DNA from: Acetobacteraceae bacterium AT-5844
Lineage (GTDB): Bacteria > Pseudomonadota > Alphaproteobacteria > Acetobacterales > Acetobacteraceae
Length of the DNA stretch: 64,000 nucleotides
Assembly (NCBI GenBank): GCA_000245075.1
Contig: JH599958.1
Location: 15,173-79,172, forward strand
Reading direction: 5' to 3'
A program made the position numbers and the translations under genes. Shown one piece after another: positions 34,561 to 42,032 of this stretch. Positions within the stretch are counted from its first letter, which is position 1, and each line of letters opens with the position of its first letter. A model generated the notes under the pieces. That model had not been told where the DNA came from. It saw nothing but the letters and a program-made list of their open reading frames with translations, and did no database searches.

Positions 34561-36047
34561 GGGCGGCCTAACCGTGCCAGGGCAGGCTTGAAGTCTGGTT
34601 CATCCAGCGGGAAGAACGGTCGTGCGACGGTGAAGGGCAATTCCTGCACGCGGTAAGAGGTCATGCCCGGCGTATCCACCGTGATGCACTCGCCCGTGGC
34701 CGCGAAGTTCAGGGTGAAGTGATAGCCCGAACGGGTGACAACGACGCCCATCTCCGCCGGGTCCACGCCCATGGCGCGGAAATAATCCGGGTCGAGATAG
34801 GAATAGGGCTGGTCGGTGAGCAGGATGCGGAGCTTACCCACACCAAGCACCGCATAGGCGCCGAGTTTCGCCGTGTATCCCGCATCGGCCGGCCCATCAT
34901 AAGTGACCTGAGCCTCCGTGCCGAGGCCGAGGATCTCGCCCGTCACGGTCACCGGCGGCGCCACGGTCGAGTACCGGCCACCGACCTCGAGGGTCACGCG
35001 CGCTCCCTTTCCGGCCTTGTGGCAGGCCTGGACGGCCTCCGGCTCCGTCAGCGGCACCACCGAGGGCGGCAGCCCCGGCCGGGCCAGCAGGGCGCGCAAC
35101 ACATAGGTGCTGTCGCCCGGCCCGCCGCCCGCCACGCGGTCCCCCTGGTCGCCCAGGATGAGCGGCCGCTCGGTGCCACGCTCGGCCCGGTCCAGGCACT
35201 CTTCCAGCGAGGGATAAGTGCCGATCAGCGCGCGGCGCTGGTCCCACAACGCCTGGGCCAGTTCCAGCGCCAGCGCATCCCGCTTCGCATCGGGCCCATT
35301 GCCATAGGCCAGCACCCAATTGCCGAGCCCCGGCACGTCCAGGAACTGCTGGGCGTTGAAGATGGAAACGTCATAGGCCAGGCCGCTTTCCACCGCCGCG
35401 CGGGCGCGGGCGTGAAGGCCCATCAGCGGTTCCTCATCCGTACGGTCGTGGCCGAGGGTCAGCATCGGCACATGCACGGCGGAGAGCACCGGGCGCAGCC
35501 GCCCGTCGAGAATGTCCAGCACCGCACGGCAGGCACGGCGGCCGGTATCTCCCTGGTCCCCATGCGGGTTGGTCAGATAGCCGGCCAACAGGTCGCAGGT
35601 CTCGAGGATCTGCGGCGTGACATGGGCATGGAGGTCGAAGGCCACCGTCATCGGCAGATCCGGGCCGGTGATGGCGCGCAGCGAGGCCATCAGCGCGCCC
35701 TCCGGGTCATGCAGCGTGGGCGTGAGCATGCCACCATGCAGCGGCAGCACGATGGCGTCGAAATCGCCACGCTTGGCGGCATCGCACATCATGTCGCGCA
35801 TCTCGGCGAAGACGGCATCTTCCACCGGCCCACCGGACTGGGCGCGGAACAGCGTCGGCACGACCACCTCGGCGCCCGCTCTCTCGGCCGCATCCAGGAT
35901 GCCGCCCAGCAGTGAATTGGTGCCGCGCGCGGAGGCGATGGCGGCTGCGCCGGATCGGATGTTGAACCGCGCCCGGTTGGTGAGCACCGGATTGAAGCTG
36001 TGCGATTCCTGCGCGATGCCGCCCGCCAGAATCCGTTTTCTGCTCAT
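34557..36047 (-). CDS. M81-family metallopeptidase-like protein (MlrC/DUF1485)
   Basis: Protein of 496 aa from the ATG at 36047, which has GGAGGC upstream. RILAGGIAQESHSFNPVLTNRARF at the start, LPLHGGML, HAHVTPQILE and a C-terminal domain with GITRSGYHF-like VVTRSGYHFTLNF match the MlrC family, named after a microcystin-degrading peptidase. These proteins are frequent beside hydantoinase and amino acid catabolism genes and may act on amide bonds of small compounds. Zinc-binding histidines of E-x-H-x-F and LHGG type are present. It lies between the XRE-cupin regulator and hyuA on the same strand. Confidence 0.85.
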   Translation of the reverse strand: MSRKRILAGGIAQESHSFNPVLTNRARFNIRSGAAAIASARGTNSLLGGILDAAERAGAEVVVPTLFRAQSGGPVEDAVFAEMRDMMCDAAKRGDFDAIVLPLHGGMLTPTLHDPEGALMASLRAITGPDLPMTVAFDLHAHVTPQILETCDLLAGYLTNPHGDQGDTGRRACRAVLDILDGRLRPVLSAVHVPMLTLGHDRTDEEPLMGLHARARAAVESGLAYDVSIFNAQQFLDVPGLGNWVLAYGNGPDAKRDALALELAQALWDQRRALIGTYPSLEECLDRAERGTERPLILGDQGDRVAGGGPGDSTYVLRALLARPGLPPSVVPLTEPEAVQACHKAGKGARVTLEVGGRYSTVAPPVTVTGEILGLGTEAQVTYDGPADAGYTAKLGAYAVLGVGKLRILLTDQPYSYLDPDYFRAMGVDPAEMGVVVTRSGYHFTLNFAATGECITVDTPGMTSYRVQELPFTVARPFFPLDEPDFKPALARLGRP

Positions 36048-36146
36048 GCTACGCCTCCGCCTGTTCAGTCTTGACGGAAGCTCAGCCCGCCGTTTGCAGG
36101 CGCGCAAGCCGACAGCGGAGAGATGGGCAGGATAATAGCCACGGTT

Positions 36147-36695
36147 TCAGTAGGTCGGCGGGGTGATGGCGCTGACGATCTCGCTCACCCCCTCATCCAC
36201 ATTGCGAAAGCTGTGCGGCAGGCGGCTGTCAAAATAATACGCATCGCCCTTGCGCAGCACCTGGCTGCGGCCATCCACCGTCACCTCCACTGCCCCCTGC
36301 GTGACGACGCCGGCCTCCTCCGCGTTATGGGCGATCATCGCATCCGTACGCGCGCCGGGGGCGTAGCGCTCCGCCAGCATCAACATGCGCCGGTTGGGGT
36401 AATCCATACCGACGAGACGGTAGGAAATGCGGTCGGCGCGCCCGATCTCCGTGAGTTCATCCGCTTTGTAGAACGGCTTAGTGGGCAAGGCACTTTCGAG
36501 ATCTGCGAAGAAGGAGGAAAGCGTCGTTCCCAGTGCCGCGAGAATGGCGCCAAGCGTATCCACCGAAGGGCTCATCCGCTCTCGTTCGATGAGCGAGATG
36601 GCGGAATGCGAAACGCCCGAGCGCAACGCCAGTTCCCGCATTCCCAGGCCGCGGCGCTGGCGCAGCGCCCGCAATTTCCCGCCCACCATCGCCAT
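36147..36695 (-). CDS. XRE-family regulator with cupin domain
   Basis: Regulator of 182 aa. The N-terminal helix-turn-helix is LRALRQRRGLGMRELALRSGVSHSAISLIERERMSPSVDTLGAILAAL. The C-terminal cupin includes GVVTQGAVEVTVDG and GDAYYFDSRLPHSF. This layout is that of PuuR-like regulators, where the cupin senses a small metabolite. It heads the minus-strand M81-HyuA-HyuB genes and diverges from an ABC binding-protein gene. Repeated GGTCAGAAT sites in the intergenic gap are candidate operators. Confidence 0.88.
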   Translation of the reverse strand: MAMVGGKLRALRQRRGLGMRELALRSGVSHSAISLIERERMSPSVDTLGAILAALGTTLSSFFADLESALPTKPFYKADELTEIGRADRISYRLVGMDYPNRRMLMLAERYAPGARTDAMIAHNAEEAGVVTQGAVEVTVDGRSQVLRKGDAYYFDSRLPHSFRNVDEGVSEIVSAITPPTY

Positions 36696-36738
36696 GAAAC
36701 CCGGCTCCTCATCCGCTGCCCATACGCAGCATGAAGCT

Positions 36739-36830
36739 GGTCAGAATGTTCTACAAGACTGCCCCTGCGTCGCTGGCAGCGCAGACGCGGCAGGGCGAAA
36801 GCCCACCTCATCTGGTGAGTATTCTGACCA
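36739..36830. promoter_or_regulatory. Candidate XRE-cupin operators in divergent promoter region
   Basis: GGTCAGAAT at 36739-36747 recurs in inverted form as ATTCTGACC at 36821-36829. The second copy is part of an imperfect palindrome TGGTGAG-N4-CTGACCA (36813-36830). The pair lies between the regulator gene and the divergent ABC binding-protein gene. Confidence 0.45.
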
Positions 36831-36939
36831 CGGCCGGCCGCACCCGCTTCCTGCCCCCCAATCTCTGCCAGACTGCGAGCAGCAGGCCCCCACCAAGACG
36901 GGCCCCGGGGAAGACGCACGTAGTGATGGAGCGACCAAG

Positions 36940-38529
36940 ATGAGCCTCAGACGCCGAAACCTGATGCTGGCCGCGGCGGCGCTGCCGCTGGCCCGCCCCG
37001 CCCTGGCGCAGAACCGCCGCGCCTCCACGTTGCGGCTGGTGCCGTCCACCGACCTCGTATCGCTGGACCCGGTCTTCTCAACCGCCCTCGTTGCCGTGCA
37101 GCACGGTTACCATGTATTCGATACGCTCTACGGCGTGGACGCCGCCATGCAGCCGCAGCCCCAGATGGCGGAAGGCGCAACGGTCAGCGATGACGGCCGC
37201 GTCTGGAGCATCCGCCTACGGGACGGCCTGCGCTTCCATGATGGCGAGCCCGTGCGCGCTGCCGATTGCGCCGCCAGCCTGGAGCGATGGAGCCGGCGGG
37301 ATACTTTTGGCCGCGCCTATGGCGCCGCCGTGGACCGCTACGACACCAGCGACGACCGCACGCTTCGCATCCATCTGAAGCGGCCCTTCCCGCGGCTGCT
37401 GGACGCCATCGGCAAGCCGCATTCGGCCCCCGCCTTCATCATGCCGGAACGCATTGCCCGCTCCGCGCCGGACCAGCCGGTGACGGAGATGATCGGCTCC
37501 GGCCCCTACCGCTTCCTGGCCAATGAGCTGGATTCCGGCAACCTCGTCGCCTATGCGCGCTTCGAGGGCTACCGCCCCCGCGAAGGTAGGCCGGAATGGA
37601 CCTCCGGCGGCAAGGTCGCGCATTTCGAGCGTATCGAATGGCGCGTCATCGCCGATAAATCCACCGCCGTCGCCGCGCTTCAGCAAGGCGAAGTGGACTG
37701 GCTGGAGAACCTCCCCGCCGATCTGGAGCCACTCGTCGCGCGCAGCCGCCAGGTGAAGGTGGAGAATGCCGACCCACTCGGCACGGAGCTGGTGCTGCGC
37801 TTCAACCACAGCGTTGCGCCCTTCAACAATCCCAAGCTGCGCCGCTTCGTCATGGCCGTGATCCAGCAGGCCGACTATCTGGCCACCGTTACTGGCGGCA
37901 AGAGCGAGGACTGGCGCGAGTGCAAGGCCATGTTCCCCTGCACCATCCCCGGTGTGGAGGAGCTGGGGCGCGAAGATTTCAGCACGCTCTTCGACAATCC
38001 CGCCCGCATGGCGGAAGCGCTGAAGGCCACCGGCTATGCCGGCGAGAAGGTCGTGGTGATCAATGCCGCCGACAGCGCCGCCATCGCGCCGCTGGGCCTC
38101 GTCACCGCGGACCGGCTGCGCCGCGCGGGGCTGAATGTCGACCTGCAGGACATGGACTGGGGCACGCTGCTCCAGCGCCGTCTTTCCAAGGCCCCTTCGG
38201 ACCAGGGCGGCTGGAGCATCTACCACAGCACCTGGCCCAGCATCGCCGTCGCCAACCCCGTGCTGAACACCACGGTGCGTGGCGAAGGCGCCAGCGGCTG
38301 GCCCGGCTGGTACGAAAGCGCGGAGATGGAGCAGCTGACAGCCGAATGGCTCTCCGCCGGTTCCGACGCTGATCGCAACCGGCTGATGCACGAGGCGCAC
38401 GCGCTGGCGCTGCGCGACGTGCCCAGCCTGCCGCTCGGCATCTACTTCCCTAAGACTGCCTACCGCGCCGACCTGCAAGGCGTGCTGGGCGGCTCCGTCC
38501 GCTACCCCTGGAACGTCCGCCGCGCCTGA
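36940..38529 (+). CDS. Peptide/nickel-type ABC transporter substrate-binding protein (SBP_bac_5)
   Basis: Periplasmic binding protein of 529 aa with a signal peptide (SLRRRNLMLAAAALPLARPALAQ). Family runs: STDLVSLDPVFSTALVAVQHGYHVFDTLYG, SIRLRDGLRFHDGEPVRAADC, GSGPYRFL. GGAG precedes the ATG at 36940. No ABC permease or ATPase gene is adjacent, so it is an orphan here. Position suggests it captures the amide or peptide-like substrate of the divergent HyuAB/M81 genes. It is followed by a HisD-like dehydrogenase 34 bases later. Confidence 0.88.
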   Translation: MSLRRRNLMLAAAALPLARPALAQNRRASTLRLVPSTDLVSLDPVFSTALVAVQHGYHVFDTLYGVDAAMQPQPQMAEGATVSDDGRVWSIRLRDGLRFHDGEPVRAADCAASLERWSRRDTFGRAYGAAVDRYDTSDDRTLRIHLKRPFPRLLDAIGKPHSAPAFIMPERIARSAPDQPVTEMIGSGPYRFLANELDSGNLVAYARFEGYRPREGRPEWTSGGKVAHFERIEWRVIADKSTAVAALQQGEVDWLENLPADLEPLVARSRQVKVENADPLGTELVLRFNHSVAPFNNPKLRRFVMAVIQQADYLATVTGGKSEDWRECKAMFPCTIPGVEELGREDFSTLFDNPARMAEALKATGYAGEKVVVINAADSAAIAPLGLVTADRLRRAGLNVDLQDMDWGTLLQRRLSKAPSDQGGWSIYHSTWPSIAVANPVLNTTVRGEGASGWPGWYESAEMEQLTAEWLSAGSDADRNRLMHEAHALALRDVPSLPLGIYFPKTAYRADLQGVLGGSVRYPWNVRRA

Positions 38530-38563
38530 GGCGCGGTGGCCCGCCAACCAACGGAACATCTTC

Positions 38564-39847
38564 ATGCCTTTCCCCGATGACGCGCTGACCTTTCTGAAGC
38601 CCGCGCGCCGCAATTCCTTCCAGGACAACGACGCGCTGGCCGGCACGGTGAAAACCGTGCTGGAGAATGTGCGCGGCCGTGGCGACGCGGCGGTGCGCGA
38701 ATACAGCCAGGCCTTCGATAAATCCCATCTCGACCGCTTCGAAGTCCGCGCCGAGGAGCGGGAAGCGACCGTCTCACGTATGGAGAAGGCCGCACGCGAG
38801 GATGCGGAATTTGCTATCGCCCGCGTGCGGGACTTCGCGGAGCGTCAGCGCGCGACCATGCTGCCGCTGGAAGCGGAGGTGCTGCCCGGCCTGCATCTCG
38901 GCCACCGCGTCATCCCCATCGCCCGCGTTGGCGCCTATGTGCCTGGCGGACGCTACCCGCTGCTCTCCGCGCCGGTCATGACCATCGTGCCCGCCGTTGT
39001 CGCCGGTTGCGACGAGATCATCGCCTGCCTGCCGCCGACCGCGCATCCGGATATGGTGGCGGTCTGCCATCTCTCCGGTGCACATCGTATCTTCCGCATC
39101 GGCGGCGCGCAGGCCATTGCCGCCATGGCCTATGGCACGGAGAGCGTACCGGCGGTGGACAAGATCTTCGGTCCCGGCAACGCCTATGTGAACGAGGCGA
39201 AGCGGCAGGTCTTTGGCACGGTGGGTATCGACCAGCTCGCCGGCCCCAGCGAGATCTATGTCGTCGCCGACCACACTGGCGATGCAGAAATGATCGCCAC
39301 CGACCTGCTGGCCCAGGCGGAGCACGACGTGATGACGCGCGTCGGCCTCATCACCACGGACCGCGCGCTCGCCGAGGCGACCATCGCGGAGGTCGAGCGC
39401 CAGCTGGCAGATCTTCCAACCGCCAAAGTCGCAGGACAGGCCTGGCGGGATTACGGCGAGGTGGTGTTCTGCAAGGATGAAGCGACGATGCTCGCCTACT
39501 CCGACCACATCGCCGCCGAGCACCTTCAGGTGCACACGGCGGACCCGCACGCCACGGCGAAGAAGCTGCGCAATTACGGTTCCCTTTTCATCGGGCAACT
39601 CGCCAGCGTGGTCTATTCCGACAAGTGCTGCGGTACCAACCACACCCTGCCCACGCTGGGCGCAGGCCGCTATACGGGCGGGCTGTGGGTCGGCTCCTAC
39701 CTGAAGGTCTGCACACATCAGTGGCTGGAGCCGCAGGGCGTTGCGGCCGTCGCGCCCCCGGCGGTGCGCCAGAGCGCGCGCGAGGGGCTGGAAGGCCATC
39801 GCCGGGCCGCGGCTTTCCGCACCGGCCACAACCGCGTCGCGGCCTGA
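38564..39847 (+). CDS. Histidinol-dehydrogenase-like NAD-dependent dehydrogenase
   Basis: Protein of 427 aa of the HisD family. Visible markers: VPGGRYPLLSAPVMTIVPA, FGPGNAYVNEAKRQVFG, DQLAGPSEIYVVAD, the zinc ligands in LLAQAEHD, and SDHIAAEHLQ near the active site. No other histidine-biosynthesis gene is near, and the partner is an ABC binding protein, so a catabolic paralogue is likely, comparable with HpsN (sulfopropanediol dehydrogenase) or other four-electron alcohol oxidases. True HisD cannot be excluded by sequence alone. Confidence 0.85.
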   Translation: MPFPDDALTFLKPARRNSFQDNDALAGTVKTVLENVRGRGDAAVREYSQAFDKSHLDRFEVRAEEREATVSRMEKAAREDAEFAIARVRDFAERQRATMLPLEAEVLPGLHLGHRVIPIARVGAYVPGGRYPLLSAPVMTIVPAVVAGCDEIIACLPPTAHPDMVAVCHLSGAHRIFRIGGAQAIAAMAYGTESVPAVDKIFGPGNAYVNEAKRQVFGTVGIDQLAGPSEIYVVADHTGDAEMIATDLLAQAEHDVMTRVGLITTDRALAEATIAEVERQLADLPTAKVAGQAWRDYGEVVFCKDEATMLAYSDHIAAEHLQVHTADPHATAKKLRNYGSLFIGQLASVVYSDKCCGTNHTLPTLGAGRYTGGLWVGSYLKVCTHQWLEPQGVAAVAPPAVRQSAREGLEGHRRAAAFRTGHNRVAA

Positions 39848-39857
39848 GCTGATATGG

Positions 39858-39879
39858 CCCTGGCGCCTCAGCGCCAGGG
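39858..39879. terminator. Bidirectional terminator overlapping a stop codon
   Basis: CCCTGGCGC / GCGCCAGGG pairs perfectly over 9 bp with a 4-base loop. The loop contains the stop codon of the minus-strand enolase-superfamily gene, so the convergent HisD-like and enolase genes share one very compact terminator. Confidence 0.6.
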
Positions 39880-41040
39880 TTGCAGCAGCGCGATGGCTTC
39901 TGCCGTAGGCTCCACGCCCAGGCCCGCGCCAGTGGGAAGGTGGTAGGCACCTTCCCTGCAGTCGAGATCACCCTTCAATAGCCGCCGGTTCGGCTCGAAC
40001 ACCGAATGCTGGAACTCATGGCAGACGAGGCCGGACAAAGCTGCACTGGCCTGCAAACTGGCGGCCAGAAAAATGCCGGCGCCGATGGTGGCATGCGGCA
40101 TGATGCTCAGATGGTGCGCCTGGGCGTATTGTCCCATCCGCATGAATTCCGTGATGCCGGTATGACCCATCTCCGGCTGAAGGATGCCGCAAGCCCTCCG
40201 GCTGATGCGCGGCACGGCATCGAATACCGTCCGCCATTCCTCACCCGCCGCCACGGTGGTGGAGACATTGCGGGCAACATGAGCGAGGCCATCGACATCC
40301 TCCGGCCGCACCGGGGCTTCGGCGAACCACAGCCCATGCGGCTCCATGCCCCGGATGGCTGCAATGGCCTGCTCCGCCGTATGGGCCCAATGCATGTCGC
40401 AGGCGATGGCGGCATCGGGGCCCAGCGCGCCGCGCAAGCCAGCGATCTCAGCCACCACGCCATCATCCGCGACGGGGGCCGCGAATTTGAAGCGCTGGAA
40501 CCCGCGGCCCTGCCATTCCACCGCCATGGCCTGGCGCTCGCGCAGCGTCGGCTTCGGCAGGCCGGAAATATAGGCCGGCACCGCCTCATGCCGCCGCCCG
40601 CCCAATAGCTTTACCAGTGGCAGCCCGCAGAGGCGTCCCGCCAGGTCCCACAGCGCAATATCCACCGCCGCCAGGGCATCGAGATAATAACCGCCCGTAT
40701 AGCCGCGCACCCGCATCAGATCGTAAAGTTCGTCGTGGATGGCAGCGACATCGTGCGGGTCCCGCCCCATGACGAAGGGCGCCAGCAATTCGTCGATGAT
40801 CGCCATGGTCGCCGCGGGCACGACGATGCCATAGGTCTCTCCCCAGCCCACGGCACCCGATGTGCTCTCGATCCGCACCAGCACGCTGCGGTCCACCGTG
40901 GGGTAGACCGTGCGGTTGCCTTTGCGGACCAGATAACCCTTCTCGTTCACGCTCTCCCCGGGCCGCAGCGCACCCAGATAGGGCGTGTCGCGCGGCACGG
41001 TGAGGGAGAAGACCTCGATGCGGGCGACGCGTTCGCTCAT
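39868..41040 (-). CDS. Enolase-superfamily dehydratase/racemase (mandelate racemase/MLE group)
   Basis: Protein of 390 aa. N-terminal capping domain (RIEVFSLTVPRDTPYLG) and TIM barrel with KFAAP (candidate K-x-K-type base region, here FKFAAP), metal ligands CDMHW, FAEAP and AGEEW, and a late MPHATIGAGIF histidine. Acid-sugar dehydratases are the usual role for such sequences. It overlaps the DapA-family gene by ATGA, and together they fit a dehydratase followed by a second dehydratase or aldolase in non-phosphorylating sugar-acid breakdown. Confidence 0.86.
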   Translation of the reverse strand: MSERVARIEVFSLTVPRDTPYLGALRPGESVNEKGYLVRKGNRTVYPTVDRSVLVRIESTSGAVGWGETYGIVVPAATMAIIDELLAPFVMGRDPHDVAAIHDELYDLMRVRGYTGGYYLDALAAVDIALWDLAGRLCGLPLVKLLGGRRHEAVPAYISGLPKPTLRERQAMAVEWQGRGFQRFKFAAPVADDGVVAEIAGLRGALGPDAAIACDMHWAHTAEQAIAAIRGMEPHGLWFAEAPVRPEDVDGLAHVARNVSTTVAAGEEWRTVFDAVPRISRRACGILQPEMGHTGITEFMRMGQYAQAHHLSIMPHATIGAGIFLAASLQASAALSGLVCHEFQHSVFEPNRRLLKGDLDCREGAYHLPTGAGLGVEPTAEAIALLQPWR

Positions 41041-41948
41041 GCGGCCGGGACCTGACTGGTGGTGAACAGCGCCGCCACGCGGTTGAGCCAGGCTTCGATT
41101 TCCGCCTTGTCATGGCTGTCGAGTTGCGGCGTGCGGGCGCGCACCACATCGTTGTTCAGCACGCCCCGCTGCGTCAGCACATGCTTGGTGAAGCGCATGC
41201 GGAAATTCGCCTGGATCACCAGCAGCGGCAGGCTGCGCATATAGAGGTCCCGCGCCGCATCGATCTCGCCGGCACGGAAATGGCGGTCCATCGCCACGTG
41301 CAGATCGGTCAGTTCCACCGCCGGCATCGCCCCGCAGGCCCCGCGCTGATACTCCTCGATCAGGTAGCGCGCGCCACCGCCGCCGATAACGCCTTCCAGA
41401 TGCGGCGGCCGCCCGGCCAGGATAGCGGAGATCGGGCCGCCGGAGGGCAGCGTCTCCTCCTTCACATAGATAATGGCGGGGTTGCCGCGGACGATCTCCA
41501 GAATGGTCTGCGGGCTGAGGTCGGAACCGCGCGGGGCCGGAGCGTTCTGCAACACGATCCGCAGGCCGGGCACCTGCTCGGCAATGGCGCGGTAGAAGGC
41601 TGCCACGGCCTCCGCCCCCACGCCGACGCTCTTCGGCGCCTGGATCATCACGGTGTCGATGCCCAGCGCCATGGCCGCGCGGCTATGGGCCACCGCTTCC
41701 TCCACCGTGGGCGCGCTGGCGCCGGCTACCACCGGCACACGGCCACCGACACGCTCCACCACCAGCCGCAGCAGGGTTTCGCGCTCCTCCGCTGTCAGCT
41801 CGTCCACCTCGCTGGCGAAGCCAGGGAAGACCACGCCGTCGGCCCCACAAGCCAGGGCGAAATCAACGATGCGCGCCATGCCGCCAGGGTCGATCGCCCC
41901 CTCCGCGGTGAAGGGGGTGGGCAGTACGGGCAAAATGCCTTGCAGCAC
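41037..41948 (-). CDS. DapA-superfamily lyase/dehydratase lacking the usual tyrosine
   Basis: Class I aldolase-fold enzyme of 303 aa. GVVFPGFASEVDELTAEER replaces the usual GTTGE loop, and RIVLQNAPAPRG stands where the catalytic Y-N-x-P motif is expected, so the tyrosine is a glutamine. The Schiff-base lysine is present in IIYVKEE. These changes suggest a dehydratase or hydrolase-like variant rather than a true DapA. It begins at a GTG with AGGAGGAA seven bases upstream. The palindrome TCCA-N5-TGGA lies directly upstream. Confidence 0.85.
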   Translation of the reverse strand: MLQGILPVLPTPFTAEGAIDPGGMARIVDFALACGADGVVFPGFASEVDELTAEERETLLRLVVERVGGRVPVVAGASAPTVEEAVAHSRAAMALGIDTVMIQAPKSVGVGAEAVAAFYRAIAEQVPGLRIVLQNAPAPRGSDLSPQTILEIVRGNPAIIYVKEETLPSGGPISAILAGRPPHLEGVIGGGGARYLIEEYQRGACGAMPAVELTDLHVAMDRHFRAGEIDAARDLYMRSLPLLVIQANFRMRFTKHVLTQRGVLNNDVVRARTPQLDSHDKAEIEAWLNRVAALFTTSQVPAA

Positions 41949-41964
41949 GGGCGCTTCCTCCTAG

Positions 41965-41997
41965 TCCATAATATGGATAGTTATTCCTCTATATGGA
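41965..41997. promoter_or_regulatory. Candidate IclR-SMP30 operators upstream of the DapA-family gene
   Basis: TCCATAATATGGA (41965-41977) is a perfect TCCA-N5-TGGA palindrome and TCCTCTATATGGA (41985-41997) is a one-mismatch copy, 20 bases apart. The same motif occurs once at 43814-43826 next to the regulator gene. Confidence 0.6.
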
Positions 41998-42032
41998 CTT
42001 TATGACTCGCACCGGCCGCGCGTCAACCGCGG

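Noticed and set aside
38564-39847. Annotating the HisD-like gene as true histidinol dehydrogenase
   Set aside because: Family membership is clear, but no histidine-biosynthesis neighbour exists and the context is catabolic, so I kept a neutral name.
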